64,000 nucleotides of DNA from Variovorax paradoxus (GTDB lineage: Bacteria; Pseudomonadota; Gammaproteobacteria; Burkholderiales; Burkholderiaceae_C), in contig NZ_CP123990.1 of the NCBI RefSeq assembly GCF_029919115.1, positions 5,544,501-5,608,500 of the forward strand. Direction: 5' to 3'. Positions 26,023-38,730 of this stretch are shown piece after piece. The stretch's first letter is position 1. Each line of letters starts with the position of its first letter. The notes below the pieces were generated by a model, which was given only the letters and a program-made list of their open reading frames with translations, searched no databases and was not told the DNA's origin. The position numbers were made by a program, and so were the translations under genes.

Positions 26023-26592
26023 TCAGGCTCGGGCTCGTCTCGCCCTCAGCCTGGGCCGCATGTAGGCCCTGAGCGCCAGGTTCAGCGGCCGGCTCACGCG
26101 GCGCTCCACCAGGATGGATACCAGCGCAGCAAGCATCGCGCCGACGACCACGTCGAACGGAAAGTGCAGCCCCAGGAACACCCGGCTCCATCCGACCACG
26201 GCGGCCACCACCAGCGCTGCTGCCATGGGCGCCCGCCACGGCAGGCACCACAGGGCAAACGCCGCGGCAAAAGTGCCGGCGGCATGCAGGCTTGGAAAGC
26301 CCGGCCGTGCGCCCTGCGGCGCCCACTGGATTCCAAGCCCGTAGAACGCGGGCCGCTGGAACGGCATGGCCGAGCGGAACACGTTCACGAAGAGCCAGAC
26401 CGCCAGCACGCTGACCAGTGCCGTGAAAAACGCATACCGCAGGCGCCGGTCGAGCGCCGCGCCACCCATGATGGCAACGGCCAGCACGATCGGCAGCACA
26501 TCGGAGGCAAAGCGCGCGAAATGAATGCTCCACGCGGGCGCCGTAGCGCCCGCGTTCATCAGCTCGAACAGCGCGACATCAAGAGCCTGCAT
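26023..26592 (-). CDS. PAP2-family membrane phosphatase
   Basis: A 189-residue integral membrane protein with about five or six helices. The PAP2 motifs are visible: R-x6-R-P ('RSAMPFQRP', with Arg in place of the usual Lys), PSLH (for PSGH) and SR-x5-H-x3-D ('SRVFLGLHFPFD'). It therefore looks catalytically competent. Its substrate is probably a lipid phosphate such as undecaprenyl pyrophosphate or a lipid A phosphate. Its start overlaps the end of the next PAP2 gene by 14 bases. A basic Arg-rich tail ends the protein. Confidence 0.88.
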   Translation of the reverse strand: MQALDVALFELMNAGATAPAWSIHFARFASDVLPIVLAVAIMGGAALDRRLRYAFFTALVSVLAVWLFVNVFRSAMPFQRPAFYGLGIQWAPQGARPGFPSLHAAGTFAAAFALWCLPWRAPMAAALVVAAVVGWSRVFLGLHFPFDVVVGAMLAALVSILVERRVSRPLNLALRAYMRPRLRARRARA

Positions 26593-27328
26593 TCAACACG
26601 ACGGATTCGGCGGCAGGTTCGGCGGCGGACGAACGGGAGATGCGAGGCGCGGCAATCAGCTCGATTGCGAATCCGACCGCCCAGCAGATCCAGGCGGTCC
26701 AGAGCGTGTGGCTCATGTAGTGCGCGCCGCGCAGCTGCTGCGACATGCCCAGCATGAGCCCGGCAACCAGCGATGCGCAAAGCCAGATGACTGCAGCACG
26801 CGGCGACACCCGGCGCAGCACGAAATAGCCCCCCACGTAGGCGAAGGCCGCCGAGGCATGGCCAGCCGGAAAGCAACCGCCCGGGCCGCCGTCGTAGACC
26901 TTCCAGGCCCAGTGCGACACATGGCTTGCGGTGCCGCCAAACTCCTTCAGGTCCCACGGGCAGCTTGTGTGGCTCGCATGCTTGAGCAGGCTGATTGCAA
27001 CCACCGAGAGCAGCACCGTAAAAGCCAGCTGTGCCCGCGCGCGAACAGGCAGCCGCCGCAGAATGCCCATCGGCCAGCGGATGCTTGCGAACAGCGCAAT
27101 GACGAGCAACCAGCTCAGGTTCTTTGCGCTTTCATGCATCACGCGGACAAGAAAAGCGTTGTCGCGCCACGGAAAGCCCATGGGCGTGCCCGCGAGGCGC
27201 GCCAGCGCAAGGTCGCCCTGGGTAGCGTCCCACGCGAGCAGCAGCGCCAGCAGGAGGAGGGTCACCCCTCCCAGGCGAAGATTCGAGGGAAGTTTCGGGG
27301 GATTCGGAAGATTCGGAACACGCGTCAT
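26579..27328 (-). CDS. PAP2-family membrane phosphatase with a divergent active site
   Basis: A 249-residue membrane protein starting at MTRVPNLPN. Membrane segments are spread through the protein. The usual Lys-x6-Arg-Pro is replaced by K-x6-C-P-W-D ('KHASHTSCPWD'). PAGH stands for PSGH and 'RGAHYMSHTLW' for SR-x5-H-x3-D. This CPWD-type variant recurs in PAP2 proteins linked to EptA. It may act on lipid A or undecaprenyl phosphates. It is the first gene of the minus-strand trio that ends with eptA and is divergent from the response regulator. Confidence 0.85.
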   Translation of the reverse strand: MTRVPNLPNPPKLPSNLRLGGVTLLLLALLLAWDATQGDLALARLAGTPMGFPWRDNAFLVRVMHESAKNLSWLLVIALFASIRWPMGILRRLPVRARAQLAFTVLLSVVAISLLKHASHTSCPWDLKEFGGTASHVSHWAWKVYDGGPGGCFPAGHASAAFAYVGGYFVLRRVSPRAAVIWLCASLVAGLMLGMSQQLRGAHYMSHTLWTAWICWAVGFAIELIAAPRISRSSAAEPAAESVVLNAGS

Positions 27329-27473
27329 GAGCAGAGAAACCAGCAAGCATGAAAACCCTTCCAGCCTACGTTCGTGGCCTGAACCGATCCTGAAGCGGCC
27401 TGAACGGGAACTGACACCGCCCAGCCAAGCTGCCGTCGGCGCTAGACTTCGTTTTTTTGAAAGATGACCTCGC

Positions 27474-28148
27474 GTGCGCATATTGCTCGTCGAAGATGAC
27501 AGTGCGTTGGCAGACGCCGTGTGCAGCTACCTGGTCGCGAAGGCCTTTGTGGTCGACGTGGCGCCCGGCCTTGCCGAAGCGCGCGGCGCCCTGCTGTCGG
27601 TGCAATACGCCGCCGTGCTGCTCGACCTGCACCTGGGCGACGGCGACGGCCTTTCGCTGCTGCCGCAGGTGCGTGCGTTGCGCGAGCCGCCCATCGTGAT
27701 CGTGCTGACCGCGCGCGACCAGGTGACCGACCGCATCCGCGGGCTCGACGCCGGTGCGGACGACTACCTCATCAAGCCCTACGATCCGGCAGAGCTTCTG
27801 GCGCGGCTGCGTGCAGTCGAACGAAGGCGCAGCGCCGGTAGCTCGCCGGTGCTGCATTTGGGCACGCTCGAAATCGACCTGGCGCAAGACCGCGTCCGCA
27901 AGGATGGAAATCCGGTGGTGCTGACCCAGAAGGAATGGGCGCTGCTGCGGGTAATGGCCACCCGCCCCGAGCGCATCCACACCCGCGAAAACCTTGCCGA
28001 TGCGCTCTACGGCTTCGGCGACGAGGCCGACAGCAACACGCTCGAGGTATTCATCAGCCGGCTGCGGCGCAAGCTGGGCAAGAGCCACATACAGACACTG
28101 CGCGGCCTCGGCTATCGCCTGTCGACATCGGCAGACGACGACGAATGA
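27474..28148 (+). CDS. OmpR/PmrA-type response regulator
   Basis: A 224-residue regulator with a GTG start. The receiver domain (about 1-115) has the acidic pair at 8-9, phospho-acceptor Asp51, 'LTARD' and the switch Lys in 'LIKPYDP'. A winged-helix OmpR DNA-binding domain follows (about 127-220, 'FISRLRRKLG', 'LRGLGYRL'). It is the partner of the kinase that overlaps its stop by 4 bases. Its position beside eptA and PAP2 genes argues for a PmrA/QseB-like role in envelope modification. Confidence 0.92.
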   Translation: MRILLVEDDSALADAVCSYLVAKAFVVDVAPGLAEARGALLSVQYAAVLLDLHLGDGDGLSLLPQVRALREPPIVIVLTARDQVTDRIRGLDAGADDYLIKPYDPAELLARLRAVERRRSAGSSPVLHLGTLEIDLAQDRVRKDGNPVVLTQKEWALLRVMATRPERIHTRENLADALYGFGDEADSNTLEVFISRLRRKLGKSHIQTLRGLGYRLSTSADDDE

Positions 28149-29497
28149 GCACCGCACCTTCGAAAAACGGCCGCGACACGCTGGCCGGCCGACTGACTCG
28201 CACCCTGATTGTCTGGGTCGGCGGCGTGTGGATGCTCTGCGTGCTGGCAGTGGTCTGGTATGTGGACCGCGAGATCAACCACAACTTCGACAACGAACTG
28301 GTCGAGGTGTCGCACCGCATGTTCGACATGGCGGTGCAAGAGCTCGACAAGCTGCAGCAGGCGGGCACTCCCACCGAAACGCCGATGATTGCGCCGAAGC
28401 AATTGTTTTCGGAAGACGCGGTGAAGTACCAGGTCGTCGACATCCACGAGCACGTGCTGCTGCGGTCGGCCGAGGCGCCCACCAATGCCTTCGACGTTCC
28501 GCTTGCCTCGGGCTTTGCAAACAACCAGACCTGGCGCATCTACACCGTGCGGCATCCCACGCGGGGGCTCTACTTTCAGGTGGCCGATCCGCTCGACGAG
28601 CGGCGCTCCGCGCTGAACCGCACGCTCTTCGGGCTGATCATTCCGCTTGGCGCCGTGCTGCCGCTGCTGGCACTGGTGCTGCGCAACGTGGCCCGCACCG
28701 AATTGCGCGTGCTGCAGCAGCTTGCGGGTGAAATTGAAAAGCGCAGCGGCGCCGACCTGCGGCCCATCGCCCTGCCCGGCCTGCCGCGTGAGCTGCGCTC
28801 CGTGGGCGACCACGTCAACAGCCTGCTGGAGCGGCTGTCGCATTCGCTCGACGTTGAACGCGCCCTGGCCGCCAATGCCGCACACGAGTTGCGAACGCCG
28901 CTGGCGGCGGCGCGGCTGCGCTTGCAGACTGCGCTCGAGCACGACCTGCAGCGCAACGACGTGCAGGCCGCGCTCGATGCGCTGCAAATGCTGAGCCACC
29001 GCACCGAAAAGCTGTTGCAGCTGTCGCGGGCCGAGTCGGGCGCATCGCTTGCGCGTTCGCGGGTCGACCTGGTCCAGCTTGCCGGCGCGGTGGTGCAGGA
29101 GTTCTGGAACGATCCGCAAGTCAACGAAAGGTTGGACCTCAAGCTGCCCGACAGCGCGGCCCCGGTGGCGGTAGGCGATGTCGACGCACTCGCGATCGCG
29201 CTTCGCAACCTGGTGGAGAACGCCCTGCGCTACAGCGGCGGGGCCCGGGTGGTGGTGGAGGTGATGGCGCCCTGCACGCTCGCGGTGCGCGACTTCGGCC
29301 CCGGCGCGAGCGCGGTGCAGCTCGCCTCTTTGCAGCAGCGCCATGTGCGCCACAGCTCCGACCGCGCGGGCTACGGGCTGGGGCTGTCGATCGTGGGCAC
29401 CATTGTCGAGAAGCACAATGCGAAGCTCGAACTCGCATCACCGCCGGAAGGCGCTGCCAGCGGCTTCGAAGCGCGCATCGTGCTGCCGCAGGCCTGA
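28145..29497 (+). CDS. PmrB/QseC-like sensor histidine kinase
   Basis: A 450-residue kinase. A membrane helix lies at about 19-40 and a periplasmic sensor loop at about 41-160. A second helix (about 160-180) and a HAMP-like linker follow, then the dimerisation domain with phospho-accepting His247 ('AANAAHELRTPLAAARLRLQ'). The ATPase domain has an N-box ('NLVENALRYSGG'), 'DFGPG' and 'GYGLGLSIV'. The ATG overlaps the regulator stop (ATGA). The sensor loop lacks a recognisable iron-binding ExxE motif of classical PmrB, so the stimulus is open. Confidence 0.92.
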   Translation: MSTAPSKNGRDTLAGRLTRTLIVWVGGVWMLCVLAVVWYVDREINHNFDNELVEVSHRMFDMAVQELDKLQQAGTPTETPMIAPKQLFSEDAVKYQVVDIHEHVLLRSAEAPTNAFDVPLASGFANNQTWRIYTVRHPTRGLYFQVADPLDERRSALNRTLFGLIIPLGAVLPLLALVLRNVARTELRVLQQLAGEIEKRSGADLRPIALPGLPRELRSVGDHVNSLLERLSHSLDVERALAANAAHELRTPLAAARLRLQTALEHDLQRNDVQAALDALQMLSHRTEKLLQLSRAESGASLARSRVDLVQLAGAVVQEFWNDPQVNERLDLKLPDSAAPVAVGDVDALAIALRNLVENALRYSGGARVVVEVMAPCTLAVRDFGPGASAVQLASLQQRHVRHSSDRAGYGLGLSIVGTIVEKHNAKLELASPPEGAASGFEARIVLPQA

Positions 29498-29511
29498 GCG
29501 CCAGCGGCGCC

Positions 29512-29934
29512 CTACTCGCTCACGACCGCGCGCAGCCAGTCGGGCAGGGGCAACGCCTTCTGCTTGGGAAAGTCGACCCAGATCGTGGTCGCCCCGCCCG
29601 CGGCGCAAACCACGTCGGGCGCCTCGGCCCGCGCCATGGTGGCCCAGCTCTCGAACGTGGTGCGCGCCGGGTCGCTCACGTACATCTTGATGAGCACGTC
29701 GCCGGGGTACTCGATCTGCCGGTAGAAATTGCAGAAGGCATTGACGATCACCATGCCTTCGCCACCGGGCGTCGGCTCGATGCCGAGCGAGCGTATCCAG
29801 TCGATGCGCGCGGTTTCGAGGTAGCGAAAATAGGTGCCGTTGTTCAGGTGCCCCATGGCGTCCATGTCGCCCCAGCGGATCGGGATCGACATTTCAAACA
29901 CGAACTTCTTCTTTTCGGGAATTTCGATTCTCAT
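29512..29934 (-). CDS. Acyl-CoA thioesterase, hotdog fold (4HBT type)
   Basis: A 140-residue hotdog-fold protein. The motif 'IPIRWGDMDAMGHLNNGTYFRYLETAR' is the signature of 4-hydroxybenzoyl-CoA thioesterase/YbgC-like enzymes, with the catalytic Asp in 'GDMDAMGHLNN'. It hydrolyses acyl-CoA thioesters; chain preference is unknown. Its ATG overlaps the stop of the upstream DMT transporter (ATGA). It ends 15 bases from the convergent sensor kinase. Confidence 0.9.
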   Translation of the reverse strand: MRIEIPEKKKFVFEMSIPIRWGDMDAMGHLNNGTYFRYLETARIDWIRSLGIEPTPGGEGMVIVNAFCNFYRQIEYPGDVLIKMYVSDPARTTFESWATMARAEAPDVVCAAGGATTIWVDFPKQKALPLPDWLRAVVSE

Positions 29935-30842
29935 CGGTGGGCCTTGATGGATGCGAGGATGCCAAGAACGAACAAGAGCGCGGCCGCCAACTCGGTGGCT
30001 TGGGGCCAGCGCCCGTCCCATAAAAAGGAATAGAGCAGCGCGAACAACGTCTCGCTCACGATCAGCTGGCCGCACAGGCTGGCCGACAGGCGCTGGCTCG
30101 CGATGTTCCACAAAATGGTAGCGAGCCATGAAGAGCCGAACCCGCCCGCCAACGCAAGCCAGACGAAGAGCATGCCTTGGGGCTGGGCGCGAAGCGTGGC
30201 CACGTCGCTGCCGGCCACCACCCACAGCAGCAAGGCGCCCACGCCCGTCGCAATGCCAAGCCAGTTGGCCCAGTCGGTCGCGTTGAGTTCGGCGTGTCGC
30301 TGCAGCCAGGCGGCGTTGAGAAGGCCGTACACCGTCCAGCTTGCCATGGCACAGAGCGCCAATGCGATGCCCCAGCCGAAACGAACGCCGTTGCCGGCCG
30401 TGCCGTGCTGCGCCGACCAGGCGCCGTAGACCATGAGCGCAATGCCCGCGCCCGTGAGCACCAGGCCGGGCAGCAGCGCCCGCATGCGCAGCCCCGCGGG
30501 CCGGCCGAGCAGCATCATCCAGACGGGAATGGTGCCGATGACGAGGCTGGGCACCTCGGTGCCGGCGGCCGCAATGCCGAAGGCCAGCAGCAGGTAGTAG
30601 CCGCTGAACCCCAGCACGCTTAGGCCAAGCGCCGCAAGGGCCTGCTGCCTGTTGGGCCAGCGCAGCGACGCAGGCCGCGTAAACACCGCAAGCGCGGAGA
30701 TGGCGCCGAACACCGCGAAGCGCGCAGCCGTGATGTCGACCATGCCGAAGTGCCCGACCATGCGCGGCGCCACGAACACCAGGCCCCAGAGCGCGCCCGC
30801 GCCCAGCCCGGCGGCAATGCCGACCCAGGCGCGCGGCGTCAG
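29931..30842 (-). CDS. EamA/DMT-family transporter with probable CTG start
   Basis: A protein of about 303 residues with ten hydrophobic helices, two EamA domain repeats and short loops, typical of drug/metabolite transporters. No ATG, GTG or TTG lies near the expected N-terminus. The frame begins sensibly at a CTG (30842-30840) that overlaps the TGA of the SDR gene as CTGA, giving (M)TPRAWVGIAAGL. The next GTG, about 21 codons in, would remove most of the first helix. The transported substrate cannot be told. It is co-transcribed with the SDR upstream and the thioesterase downstream. Confidence 0.83.
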   Translation of the reverse strand: MTPRAWVGIAAGLGAGALWGLVFVAPRMVGHFGMVDITAARFAVFGAISALAVFTRPASLRWPNRQQALAALGLSVLGFSGYYLLLAFGIAAAGTEVPSLVIGTIPVWMMLLGRPAGLRMRALLPGLVLTGAGIALMVYGAWSAQHGTAGNGVRFGWGIALALCAMASWTVYGLLNAAWLQRHAELNATDWANWLGIATGVGALLLWVVAGSDVATLRAQPQGMLFVWLALAGGFGSSWLATILWNIASQRLSASLCGQLIVSETLFALLYSFLWDGRWPQATELAAALLFVLGILASIKAHR

Positions 30843-31621
30843 AGCGCGAACCCGTCGTCGGCGGCAATGACCGCGCCGTTCACGAAATGGCTCTGCCCGC
30901 TGGCCAGCAGCACGATGAGGCCGTCCAGGTCTTCGGGCTTGCCCACGCGCTTGCGCGGCAGCATGCTCACGAGCTTGGCGCCGCCTTCGGAGGCCCAATG
31001 GTCTTCGTTGAGTTCCGTGGTGATGTAGCCGGGGCACAGTGCGTTCACGTTGATGCCGAAGCGGCCCCACTCGAGCGCCATGGCCTTGGTCATCTGCACC
31101 ACGGCGGCCTTGCTCATGCAGTAGGCACCGATCTGCGGCATGACCTTGAGCGCCGCCACCGAGGCGATGTTGATGATGCGCCCGCCGATGTAGGTGCCCG
31201 GCGCCGAGCCCTTGGCGCGCGCCAGCATGCGCTTGCCCACCTCTTGCGCAACGAAGAAAGAGCCCTTCACGTTGGTGTCGAAGATGTAGTCGTAGTCGTC
31301 GGGGGTCACGTCCTGCAGGCGCTGGGTGGTGCTCACGCCCGAGTTGTTGACCAGGATATCGATGGGGCCCACCTCGGTTTCGGCGCGCGCCACGGCGGCC
31401 TTGATGCTGCCGATCTCGGTCACGTCGAGCTCGACCACGTGTGCGTCGCCGCCCTCGCCTTCGATGCGGGCGCGCAATTCCTTGAGCTTTTCGACCCGGC
31501 GGCTCGCGAGCACCACGGCGGCACCGGCGCGCGCCAGCGTTTTCGCGAACTGCGCACCCAGCCCGCTGGAAGCGCCGGTGACGAAGGCCACGCGGCCCGA
31601 AAGATCGATGCTGTAAGCCAT
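30839..31621 (-). CDS. Short-chain dehydrogenase/reductase (FabG-like)
   Basis: A 260-residue SDR. Visible are TGASSGLG (cofactor loop), NNSGVS, the active-site Ser region 'INIASV', Tyr-x3-Lys as 'YCMSK', and a typical C-terminus. An AGGA-type ribosome site precedes the ATG chosen at MAYSIDLSG. It is the first gene of the SDR-transporter-thioesterase operon and is divergent from ETF-QO. Together with the thioesterase and ETF-QO it hints at acyl-CoA metabolism, but the substrate is not known. Confidence 0.9.
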   Translation of the reverse strand: MAYSIDLSGRVAFVTGASSGLGAQFAKTLARAGAAVVLASRRVEKLKELRARIEGEGGDAHVVELDVTEIGSIKAAVARAETEVGPIDILVNNSGVSTTQRLQDVTPDDYDYIFDTNVKGSFFVAQEVGKRMLARAKGSAPGTYIGGRIINIASVAALKVMPQIGAYCMSKAAVVQMTKAMALEWGRFGINVNALCPGYITTELNEDHWASEGGAKLVSMLPRKRVGKPEDLDGLIVLLASGQSHFVNGAVIAADDGFAL

Positions 31622-31737
31622 GAAAAGCGGTCCTGTTGAGTCGTTGCCGAGTCGCCGAGGTGACGCCCTGCACTCCACATAAAATGTTTCGCGCCCTCGA
31701 AGCGTCCGAGCCTCAAATCATTATCGACGAGACCCAC

Positions 31738-33435
31738 ATGACCCACGACGAAATCCTCGCCCAGTTCGGCCCCCGCGAATCCATGGAATATGACGTGGTG
31801 GTCGTCGGCGGCGGCCCGGCCGGCCTCTCGACCGCCATCCGGCTCAAGCAACTGGCCGCGCAGCACGAAAAGGAAATCTCGGTGGTGGTGCTCGAAAAGG
31901 GCTCCGAGCCCGGTGCGCACATTCTCTCGGGCGCCATCATGGACCCGCGCGCGCTGAACGAGCTGCTTCCCGACTGGAAGGAGCAAGGCGCTCCGCTGAA
32001 CCAGCCCGTCACCGACGACGCGATGGTGTTCCTGGGCGAAAAGTCGGGCCTGCGCACACCCAGCATGTTCCTGCCGGCCTGCTTCCAGAACCACGGCAAC
32101 TACATCATCAGCCTGGGAGCCTTCACCAAGTGGCTGGCGCAGCAGGCCGAGAACCTGGGTGTCGAAATCTTTCCGGGCTTTCCGGCGGCCGAGGTGCTCT
32201 ACAACGAGAACGGCTCGGTACGCGGCGTGGCCACCGGCAACATGGGTGTGGGCAAGGACGGCGAGCCGACCGAAAACTTCCAGCTGGGCATGGAGCTGCT
32301 GGGCAAGTACACGGTGTTTGCCGAAGGCGCGCGCGGCCACCTTGGCCGCCAGCTCATCAGCCGGTTCAAGCTCGACGAAGGCCGCGATCCGCAGACCTAC
32401 GGCCTGGGCGTGAAGGAAGTGTGGGAGATCGACCCCAAGCGCCACCAGCCCGGCTTCGTGCTGCATACCGCCGGCTGGCCGATGAAGAGCGACACCTACG
32501 GCGGCGCGTTCCTCTATCACATGGAAGACAACAAGATTTCCATGGGTTTCATCACCGGACTGGACTACAGCAACCCGTACCTGAGCCCATTCGAGGAAAT
32601 GCAGCGCTGGAAGCTGCACCCGAACATCCGCTGGTACCTCGAAGGCGACGAGGCCAAGGGCATCAAGCCGGCCAAGCGCATCGGCTACGGCGCGCGCGCC
32701 ATTACGGCCGGCGGCCTGCTGTCGCTGCCAAAAACGGTGTTCCCGGGCGGCGCGCTGGTGGGCTGCGAGGCGGGCTACCTGAACGTGAGCCGCATCAAGG
32801 GCAGCCACGCGGCAATCAAGACGGGCATGCTGGCCGCCGAAGCCGCCTTCGACGCGGTGCAGGCCGGCCGCCAGCACGACGAACTCACGGCCTACCCGGC
32901 CGCGTTCGAGAAGAGCTGGCTCTACACGGAGCTGAAGAAGGCACGCAACTTCAAGGCCTGGTTCAAGAAGGGGCTGGGCATTGCCACGTTCATGAACGGC
33001 ATCGAACAATGGCTGCTGAAGGGCAACATTCCATGGACCCTGCACCGCAACAAGCCCGACCACCTGTATCTCAAGCCGGCGGCGGAATGCAAGCCCATCG
33101 TCTACCCCAAGCCGGACGGCAAGCTCACGTTCGACCGGCTGTCGAGCGTGTTCATCAGCAACACCAATCACGAGGAGCAGCAGCCGGCCCACCTGACGCT
33201 CAAGGATGCGTCGGTTCCGGTGAACATCAACCTCTCGAAGTTCGCGGGTCCTGAAAGCCGCTATTGCCCGGCTGGTGTGTACGAGTTCGTGGGCACCGAT
33301 GACGGCAAGCAGCGCCTGCAGATCAACGCGCAGAACTGCGTGCACTGCAAGACCTGCGATATCAAGGACCCGACGCAGAACATCGTGTGGGTTACGCCTG
33401 AGGGGGGCGGCGGGCCGAATTACGTGGGGATGTAA
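31738..33435 (+). CDS. Electron transfer flavoprotein-ubiquinone oxidoreductase
   Basis: An ETF-QO of about 565 residues. It has the FAD-binding 'DVVVVGGGPAGLSTAIRLKQL' near the N-terminus, the central 'GCEAGYLNVSRIKGSHAAIKTGMLAAE', and a C-terminal ferredoxin-type cluster site with cysteines in 'CPAG' and 'CVHCKTCDIKDP'. It passes electrons from ETF (acyl-CoA dehydrogenases) to ubiquinone at the inner membrane. I start at MTHDEILAQFG; an in-frame ATG at 31684 would add 18 residues. The etfAB genes are not nearby. Confidence 0.93.
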   Translation: MTHDEILAQFGPRESMEYDVVVVGGGPAGLSTAIRLKQLAAQHEKEISVVVLEKGSEPGAHILSGAIMDPRALNELLPDWKEQGAPLNQPVTDDAMVFLGEKSGLRTPSMFLPACFQNHGNYIISLGAFTKWLAQQAENLGVEIFPGFPAAEVLYNENGSVRGVATGNMGVGKDGEPTENFQLGMELLGKYTVFAEGARGHLGRQLISRFKLDEGRDPQTYGLGVKEVWEIDPKRHQPGFVLHTAGWPMKSDTYGGAFLYHMEDNKISMGFITGLDYSNPYLSPFEEMQRWKLHPNIRWYLEGDEAKGIKPAKRIGYGARAITAGGLLSLPKTVFPGGALVGCEAGYLNVSRIKGSHAAIKTGMLAAEAAFDAVQAGRQHDELTAYPAAFEKSWLYTELKKARNFKAWFKKGLGIATFMNGIEQWLLKGNIPWTLHRNKPDHLYLKPAAECKPIVYPKPDGKLTFDRLSSVFISNTNHEEQQPAHLTLKDASVPVNINLSKFAGPESRYCPAGVYEFVGTDDGKQRLQINAQNCVHCKTCDIKDPTQNIVWVTPEGGGGPNYVGM

Positions 33436-33484
33436 CTCCTCCGGGTTGTTGTTTTTGGCGCTCTTGTTCAGGGCGTGTGCAAAG

Positions 33485-33667
33485 GCCACCGGGTACTCCC
33501 CTCCGCGAATGTCCCCCGGGGCTGCGCCCCTAATGTCCCCCGCCTTCGGCTCCTCCTTTATTTCGCTGCGGGGAGCACCCGATGCCCTGTGCACTGGGCA
33601 CGCTGCTGGTGTACCGGGAGGAGGCCGCAGGCCGGGGGACATTCGCGGAGAAAGGTACCCCGTCGGC
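33485..33667. repeat. Long imperfect palindromic intergenic element (REP/MITE-like)
   Basis: The arms 33491-33519 and 33632-33660 are inverted copies. They share GGGTAC, a 5-base variable part, then an identical 18-base core TCCGCGAATGTCCCCCGG. Similarity extends inward (GCCTTCGGCTCCTCC near 33543 against GGAGGAGGCCGCAGGC near 33618). A second AATGTCCCCC lies at 33533. The element lies between the convergent ETF-QO and 5-oxoprolinase stops and encodes nothing convincing. When transcribed it would fold into a long hairpin and may terminate transcription from both sides. I see no transposase or clear target-site duplication. Confidence 0.8.
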
Positions 33668-33707
33668 GGGGGCGCGCCCTGAAAAGACCCAAATTTCAGC
33701 CGAGGCT

Positions 33708-37352
<3,645 letters not shown>

Positions 37353-37395
37353 GAGAAGAAAGGGAGGAGTCTTCGCGAAGAAAAGGAGGTTCGGA

Positions 37396-38688
37396 TCAGT
37401 TCTGGCGCAGATCGCGCCCGCGGGTCTCTGGCAGGCACAGCGCCACCACGACAACCATGGCGTAGGCCACCGCCGCGCACACGCCGATGGCCGTGCCCAG
37501 CGGAAGATGCATACGGTCGCTCAGCACGCCGACCAAGGCCGGAAAAGTGGCACCGATGCCGCGCCCGAAGTTGTAGCAAAAACCCTGCCCGGAGCCGCGC
37601 AGCTCATTGGGAAAAAGCTCCGACAGAAAAGCACCCGCGCCGCTGAAAATGCCCGACATGAAAAAGCCGAGCGGAAAGCCGAGCAGCAGCATCAGGCCGT
37701 CGGTGATCGGCAGCAGCGTGTAGGCATAGACCAGCGATCCCGCGCCAATGGCAAACAGGATGAACGCGCGGCGGCGGCCGAGCCGGTCTGACAAGTAGGC
37801 GCCGCACAAGTAGCCCACAAAAGCGCCGACGATGAACATGAACTGGTAGCCGCCCGAACCCAGCACCGTGAGATGCCGCTCGTTCTTCAGGAAGGTGGGC
37901 AGCCAGACGCCGATGGCGTAGTAGCCCCCCTGCATGCCCGTGAACAACAGGCTCGCGAGCACGGTGGTGCGCAGCATGCCCGGCTTGAAGATCGCGAGGA
38001 AGTTGCCGCTGCGCTCGCCGCGTTCGACGGCCGCGCGGCTTTGGACATAGATCTCCGGGTCGCGAATCGAACGGCGAATGAAAACAATCAGCACTGCCGG
38101 CAACAGCCCGAGCATGAACATCACGCGCCACGAATACTCCGGCGGCAAGAACGAGAACAGCGCCATCGACACCAGCACCGCCGCGCCCCACCCCACGGCC
38201 CAGCTGCTCTGCACCAGCCCCACCGCCTTGCCCCGATAGGCCGGCCGGATCATTTCGGCAATGAGCACCGAGCCCACGGCCCATTCGCCGCCGAAGCCCA
38301 GGCCTTGCAGCGTGCGCGCAATCAGCAGCTGCTCCGGCGTTTGCGCCAGGCCGCAGGCAAAGGTGAAGATCGCGAACACCAGGATGGTGAGCTGCAGGAT
38401 GCGCACCCGCCCATACTTGTCGGCCAGGATGCCGGCGCCCCAGCCACCGATGGCGGAAGCCACCAGCGTGGCGGTACCGATCAGGCCCACTTCGGTCTTG
38501 CTCATGCCCCACAGCGACAGCAGGATGGGCGTGACCAGCGGCAGCGTGTAGTAGTCGAACGCATCGACCGCATAGCCGCTGAACGACGCGGTGAGCGTGC
38601 GTTTCTCGTTCAGGTTGAGCGTGCGCAGCCAGCTGCCTTCGGCGTGTGCGCCGTCGCCCGCCTGCGTGGCGTCGAGGGTGGTCTTCAT
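37396..38688 (-). CDS. MFS transporter of the metabolite:H+ symporter type
   Basis: A 430-residue transporter with twelve predicted membrane helices. The cytoplasmic loop motif '[14 protein letters not shown]' between helices 2 and 3 is repeated in weak form as '[14 protein letters not shown]'. The N-terminus ('[21 protein letters not shown]') resembles the aromatic acid/sialate-type symporters. It lies between the 5-oxoprolinase and DUF1445 genes on the same strand, so 5-oxoproline or a related acidic amino acid derivative is a reasonable substrate guess. Proton-driven uptake is expected. Confidence 0.88.
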   Translation of the reverse strand: MKTTLDATQAGDGAHAEGSWLRTLNLNEKRTLTASFSGYAVDAFDYYTLPLVTPILLSLWGMSKTEVGLIGTATLVASAIGGWGAGILADKYGRVRILQLTILVFAIFTFACGLAQTPEQLLIARTLQGLGFGGEWAVGSVLIAEMIRPAYRGKAVGLVQSSWAVGWGAAVLVSMALFSFLPPEYSWRVMFMLGLLPAVLIVFIRRSIRDPEIYVQSRAAVERGERSGNFLAIFKPGMLRTTVLASLLFTGMQGGYYAIGVWLPTFLKNERHLTVLGSGGYQFMFIVGAFVGYLCGAYLSDRLGRRRAFILFAIGAGSLVYAYTLLPITDGLMLLLGFPLGFFMSGIFSGAGAFLSELFPNELRGSGQGFCYNFGRGIGATFPALVGVLSDRMHLPLGTAIGVCAAVAYAMVVVVALCLPETRGRDLRQN

Positions 38689-38730
38689 GGTTTGTCTCCA
38701 GGTATGAAATCTTGGGGAAAGAACGGCGGC

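Noticed and set aside
33485-33667. The palindromic element as a small gene or CRISPR repeat
   Set aside because: There are only two inverted arms, no regular spacers and no start/ribosome site. It fits an inverted-repeat element better.
37353-37454. Upstream extension of the 5-oxoprolinase frame
   Set aside because: The extra residues (Cys/Arg-rich, then '[12 protein letters not shown]') do not match the family N-terminus and would run into the MFS gene. The ATG at 37352 gives the expected start.
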